The position numbers and the translations under genes were made by a program. Source: Mytilus californianus (taxonomy: Eukaryota > Mollusca > Bivalvia > Mytilida > Mytilidae). Taken from it: a stretch of 64,000 nucleotides of DNA. The DNA lies in contig NW_026262690.1 of the NCBI RefSeq assembly GCF_021869535.1, positions 89,635,995-89,699,994 on the forward strand. Direction: 5' to 3'. The notes beneath the pieces were generated by a model. That model was not told the origin of the DNA. It did no database searches and saw only the letters and a list, made by a program, of their open reading frames with translations. Shown piece after piece: positions 58,907 through 64,000 of this stretch (the first letter of the stretch is position 1; every line of letters begins with the position of its first letter).

Positions 58907-59069
58907 TGAGAGAAGGCACATTATTTGGGAATCTGGTTAACGAGCTGTAAAAATGATGCAGAAGATATCACTGAATGGACAGTCAAATAAGTAACAAGTC
59001 AAAGAAAACCGGATTATACCATGGTAGAATACGGAAAACTAGACTGAGCAACACAAACCTCAACAAAAA

Positions 59070-59645
59070 CCAGGGGGTCTCAGGTGCACCTTATGGGTAA
59101 GCAGATCATGCCTCACATTTGACACCCGTCGTGTTGTTCATGAAAAGAACGAATTCGGCGATTTTACAATCGAGGAAAAGAGGACGGAGTTGTGGCTACA
59201 ATTGGAACAAATCCGTGGTCATTTGTGACAGAGATATTCCAAAACGCTTGAACTAAATCATGATCACGTCCATAAACCTTTTTAAAGAAAGACTTCAACT
59301 TTCAACACAATAAACCTCAGTTCAATGGCTTGTGTTTATCAAGGAAACCATTATAGGAAAAGCAAGGTATCTGGGATATCTTATCAACTGGGAGATATGT
59401 ACTCCATATACAGGTGTTGCTACATAGAAATGGCAAGTTTACAATAGGAAAGCTAAAATCGTCTCTTTTGTCGATAAGTTTAATTCTTAACCGACCCTCA
59501 TTGTCAATTTCTAGATTTTATAGTCAAGATATAAGGCACTGTCAGTAGTTCCTATAGGAATGTCGATTGTCAGTTGAAAAATACGTCTTCCAAGACGTAA
59601 CAAGTATGCTGTAATTAAAACAAATGCCAGTTTCAGAGATGTTTT
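59070..59645 (-). pseudogene. Second RT retroelement fragment, minus strand, catalytic core deleted
   Basis: On the minus strand, from 59640 down, the sequence reads GRRIFQLTIDIPIGT (the G-I-P-M-G-T region of the RT), then jumps at about 59540 to ALYLDYKI. After a frame change it reads LEIDNEGRLRIKLIDKRDDF, FPIVNLPFL and SQLIRYPR. Family members carry the Tyr-x-Asp-Asp catalytic motif between the first two blocks; it is absent. A degraded C-terminal segment follows (about 59215-59320). The tail is CACGACGGGTG, ending at the inverted CAGGTGCACC and GGGGGTCTCAGG near 59073. It is the same family as 35099-35897, broken differently and equally dead. Confidence 0.8.
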
Positions 59646-59649
59646 TGTT

Positions 59650-62600
59650 TGAATAAGGGTATGATTGATCCAACAAGAAATGTATATCTACGTTTGCCTT
59701 TTTTATGAATCCCTCCTTTCGAAGTTGCTGGACATGGTAGAGTGAAAGCAGAAATGTTTCCAGAAATGTAAACTGAAAATTGACAGGACGGTAATCTTTA
59801 CATCTTTAACTGAAAATAAATACTGCTTGTCCGCATTAGGTTGTGGATTTGACTGCCAAACACGTTAACCCCTTACATGTCAGGCACGTGCATATTGTAA
59901 TCGTTACATTAAGGAAAAATGATTGACACAAGGTAAAACGCCTATTTTAACACTTTTATGTTCTTGTATTTCAAATTTGTGTTTCGACCGTATCTGGTCA
60001 AATCTTCTACAGGAGAAGTATACTAGTATTATTGGATGAACTAAAACCGGTATCAAAATGTTTTTGGTCTACATTAGGAAGTACTATATCGAATGAAATA
60101 TTTCCATGATATGACCATGTAATTTTCTATCAGTTTGGCCTAAATGAAGAAAAATAAACACCATGCGGACAAACTTAAACAATAATAGATCAAATTATTA
60201 CTATAACATCAAATATGCTTTGTGTTTTTGTATTTGTATTACTTGTATTTGTCAAAAAACTTATTTAGTTGAAATAAATAAAAGTTTTTTTTATTTTAAT
60301 GTATTAAATCATCCAAGGACGGGATTTGAAAGATATTCTTCAATAATCGAATCAAATCAATAAATATGTGAAATAATTTTACTATCATTGTACTTATTTT
60401 AATTTAGTGTTTGAATTTTCTCGTCTTTTATTTTCATACTCTTAAAAGCAGCCTAACCCTCAAGTTTTATTCAACTTAAAAAGTCAAAGCGATTAAGCCT
60501 GCAAATTAGCAAACTTTGTTTAGAAATAAGTTTTATTTGCATGAATAATATATAAATATCAAATTTAGTGTGAAAATAATTAAAGGAAAAAAAATGATGG
60601 GGCATCGATACTTGAATCTGCAGAATTAGAAATTTGTCAGGAATTTTTAAGTAGTGTAACAATCCAATTTTAATTTTATATTGAAATTGCATCCGCATTA
60701 AATGAGCTGTAAATTACATAATGTATTTATAATTTACCATCTGCATAATTTATTTACATTTTGCAAGCAAATCAAACATGCAGATGTATCCAAACCATTT
60801 AAGAAGATTCCAAAGTATCAGTTCTCTTCATTTTCTTTTACCAGTCAACCAAATTCATCAAAAGAAATTAAAATACATGCTTGACCAAACTGGCTCCATT
60901 TCTTTCTATACTGAAAGCTTATAACTGTGCTAGTTATACCCTAATAGGCGTAGAATCCAAATTTTGAGTGCATGTTTTGACGTACAACAATCCGGTTTTT
61001 CAGTGCATCGCTATGCCATGCCCCGTATTTATGTTTTGTCATGAATTTCCAGCTACGCCCTTTAGTTTTCTGCCGTCAAGGATGTTCAACCCTGCCCGAC
61101 GATCCGTGAAGTATTCACACTCAGTACCCTCTTGTCGTGAATGATGAAGTAGAAAACCTTCCCCGTGTGTGTTCTTCTTAAAACTAACACATGCCTTCAC
61201 CGTCTCTGTTCTTACCACTTCTTCTTATTAATTTTAATACACAGTAGCTAACGACAAGTCATCAAGTTTTGACAGATATTCAAAAAATTATAAATAATAA
61301 AATAAACGAATCTGTGGTTCCTCTCAACATGTGCTTTGAATATTGAGTATGGCCGACTGTGGAAATTGAATGTTTCATTGTTGATGTAATTTTAATTTTA
61401 TCAATGTTAAAAGTTAAAATCGAGACCACCTTCCAAAACTAGATTTTAACAAGTGCGCTGTCATGATTTTCATAAATAGACATTTTTACAAAGTTACCAT
61501 TTGATAGATTATAGTTAAAAATAGTTGTGCGCTTTACAGAAAATATTTGTTGACACATATATTTAGAACTCAGCGGAAAACACGAAATTTTATTTATTAC
61601 TAAGATTTTAGAAAAATTTGATAATTTGTCCCAACTTATTGTAAAACAATTTGTTGCAGCCGAAATGATATACATATATATAATCAGTTCTAAATCAGTT
61701 TCAATCTTGTGCAATCAATCACCGTGGTTATCCAAAATAAAATCTTTGCACCACCTAAACCAATATTCTAATACGTGTACTAGACTATGCTCAACTGTAA
61801 TAGCAGAAATTGAATTTACTCATTTTGACTGCAACAAATTCATCCAAATTATATAAACATTCCGTGTAAAAAAAAGACCCCAACTTACTTATCTATTTTC
61901 CGTACTTTTGTTTTCCTAGTTGCATGCACAGTATGAAATTTGAAACTGTTAAATCTCTATTTTGATTTTGAGAAGCATGACAAAACCAAGGTATCGTGTT
62001 TCGTGGTCAATCGACTAGTCGCCTTTAGACAATGATCAATAAAAGCGTAACGGACAAAGCAAATATGTTGACAACATATGCTTTTTTATGCATGGGTTAT
62101 TTAATATTGCCAACATTTTCCTGTAATTTTACCCATCAATAGCTTGATTTATAGAACCGTTATAACAATTATCGCCAAACAAATACTAATTAATCAGTCC
62201 TACTGACCAGTGTAAACACCTGTCTGACCACAAAAGCCACGCCGACTGCCGTGGCTTTATTGACCCTGCAACTGATTGTGCTACGATGCTGAACAAGGCT
62301 CGCCGACGGATTTTTAATTTATTGTATCTTTTGTGCAGCCGAATTTCTAACGCCTTACATGATTTGTTTCTTCGTTCATTAGCATTTTCTAATTAGCGTG
62401 TTTATGTGGATAATGAAGTAGTCATTATTGTTTTGCTAGATTGCTGATGACGGAAATGGCCGTCGATACTAAAAATACAAACCCGCATGTTGTTAACACG
62501 GCTTACATTACTACTGAAGCCACACATGTTGCGAAATGTAAATGTATTACTGTAAATTGAAAATTAATGGTCCATGTAAATGCATGATAACTTAATAAGA

Positions 62601-63999
62601 CTAGTACTGCAACAAGAAAACCACCATTTTCTTTCAAAACGCCGTTTATGTATAAGAGGTGCGATATATCTTTATTTCCGCAGAAAAAAAATAAATTATA
62701 CCTTTGATCAGACGCTGTATAATTTTACCTGGAACAGATCTATATAATTATACGTATTCTACCTGCAAAAGATAGCACAGCGTGTTAATCTCAAAACAGG
62801 TAAGCCGTCAGGCGCGTGTACTTGACAGTATGCGGCATTCAAACGTCTATTGTTTCATGTGTTCACGCGAGGTGAGGTCTTGATCCATTTAATACACTTA
62901 ATATGTAGTTGGATTTCACAGTTTATGTAGGATTTTTTTTTACCTGACAAATCTGCTGATGAATTGGAACATCGCATACTTCTAAAATATTTCAATTGGT
63001 AGTATTCTTTAAGCTTTTGCAAGAACACAATGCATCAACGATTTTGTATATGTTTACCTCTTGTTTTCACATGTGAATGTGACAGAGTGTTTTTAAATAA
63101 AGCATATTGTATTATATTGTTAAATAGCTGCCAGTAAATTGGATTCCCGTTAAAACATCGCAGTTGTTTTGGTTTTATTTCTATACGAAATAAAATGGAT
63201 AACGATCAGTTTCAATGCAAAAATAGGCTTATTTGGTTTGTAAAATCTTAAATAATACAAGAGCGTCTCAAGTTAAGAGTTGGAGTACGTAAAAGTTTGT
63301 TTATAGCTGAACATCTGTTAAAGTTGTCTTTCAGTGCTCGGCTTTAATTAAGTTGCAAATTTGCTTTTTTATGCATACATATAAATAACGCCAAATAAAG
63401 CATCAATGAATGAATTTAACAAAGTAACACTTCTGATATGTTTTACCTCGAAGTGTTAATGTATACATGCGGTAGATCTATTCAGAGTTTGCGCTCTCAG
63501 CTGAATTGCACGTGTTGTATTGCCATCTAGAATTACTGCAGCAATGTACTAATCCAGAAGTGTGAAATTGGCACGCGCGTTGTCAAAGGTGCACGCGCAT
63601 TCTAACATATGTCATGCTACTTAAAAGAAGCTTAGAAAATTATCAAGAAATACAAAATTGTCATGATTTGTAAAATAGTAAAATAATTTACAAACTGGTC
63701 TGATACGTCTCTTTTATTTATTAGTATTTCTTCTTTTTTTCACGTATTTTTTTTAATAATGACGTGAGGTGTAACTTCACTTCTTCCTCTATAGTCATCA
63801 TTTTTTTTTCAATCTAGAAGTTGTCCTTTTGTCAAATTCTGTTTATCACAATACCAATATTTCTACATATATAGTAACCCAGTTGTGGAGATCTGATGTT
63901 TTGTTGCAAATACATACAGTGATTTGTAGTAGTGTTTTAAATTGCAACATCTATATAAAACACTACAATGATGAGTGGGAATATGAAGGTATAATTTTT
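59650..63999. other. Intergenic sequence with no recognised gene
   Basis: No exon, promoter or RNA gene could be supported. Part of 59650-59900 may still belong to the retroelement. Texture becomes more complex and less AT-rich at 61000-61200, 62200-62500 and 62790-62890, which could be regulatory sequence of a neighbouring gene. The open frames (60-91 codons) show no domain. A perfect hairpin (62233-62258) and paired GCACGCGC motifs (63571 and 63591) are noted separately. Confidence 0.5.
62233..62258. other. Perfect 9-bp stem hairpin
   Basis: AAAGCCACG (62233-62241) and CGTGGCTTT (62250-62258) are exact reverse complements around an 8-nt loop, CCGACTGC. It is followed by non-repetitive, relatively GC-rich sequence. 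No known RNA family was recognised. Confidence 0.6.
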
Positions 64000-64000
64000 T

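Noticed and set aside
58621..58950. Plus frame ending near the GACA-type repeats as a small gene
   Set aside because: Lies in a dispersed pearl-like element; the predicted product is mostly the microsatellite translation.

Overview
The window looks like nuclear DNA of a bivalve mollusc, most likely a marine mussel (Mytilus or a close relative). It is very AT-rich and almost wholly non-coding. It has spliceosomal introns of 5 and 20 kb and is full of repeat types I associate with mussel genomes: pearl-like elements with ~160-bp tandem cores, 'actgtggattcatt' foldback elements, and short dispersed repeats sharing the core GAGACAACT/AGTTGTCTC. The species is inferred from these repeats and the one gene; no sequence search was run.

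Only one protein-coding gene is supported: the last three coding exons of an EHBP1-type gene (EH-domain-binding protein 1) on the + strand, at 25353-25426, 46046-46160 and 51659-51743. They join in phase into about 90 residues, the C-terminal half of a bMERB (Rab-binding, coiled-coil) domain, and end in a CaaX box, C-S-I-Q, just before the stop. The rest of the gene should lie upstream of base 1. I found no convincing exon in 1-25352. The 3' UTR starts at 51744; candidate poly(A) signals lie near 52.5, 53.7 and 57.7 kb.

Region by region. 1-13.6 kb: intronic or upstream sequence with small dispersed repeats and foldback MITEs (10.0 and 11.5 kb). 13.7-16.0 kb: a 2.3-kb element with matching 11-bp ends and three internal tandem arrays. 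17.3 kb: a 110-bp hairpin. 21.0-24.8 kb: a nested set, an insertion inside a pearl-like element inside a TTAA-flanked inverted-repeat element. 25.4-46.0 kb: a 20.6-kb intron with foldback elements (29.5-30.5 kb), minisatellites (30.6, 31.9 and 36.0 kb) and a broken reverse-transcriptase retroelement (35.1-35.9 kb). 46.2-51.7 kb: the last intron, with one speculative alternative exon. 51.7-57.7 kb: likely 3' UTR or downstream DNA with local duplications. 57.7-64 kb: intergenic, with a second broken copy of the same retroelement on the minus strand (59.1-59.6 kb), a pearl-like fragment, and about 4 kb of more complex sequence with no recognised gene.

Nearly all other open frames are chance frames in AT-rich DNA or translations of tandem repeats. 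I saw no rRNA, tRNA or CRISPR array and no sign of bacterial sequence.
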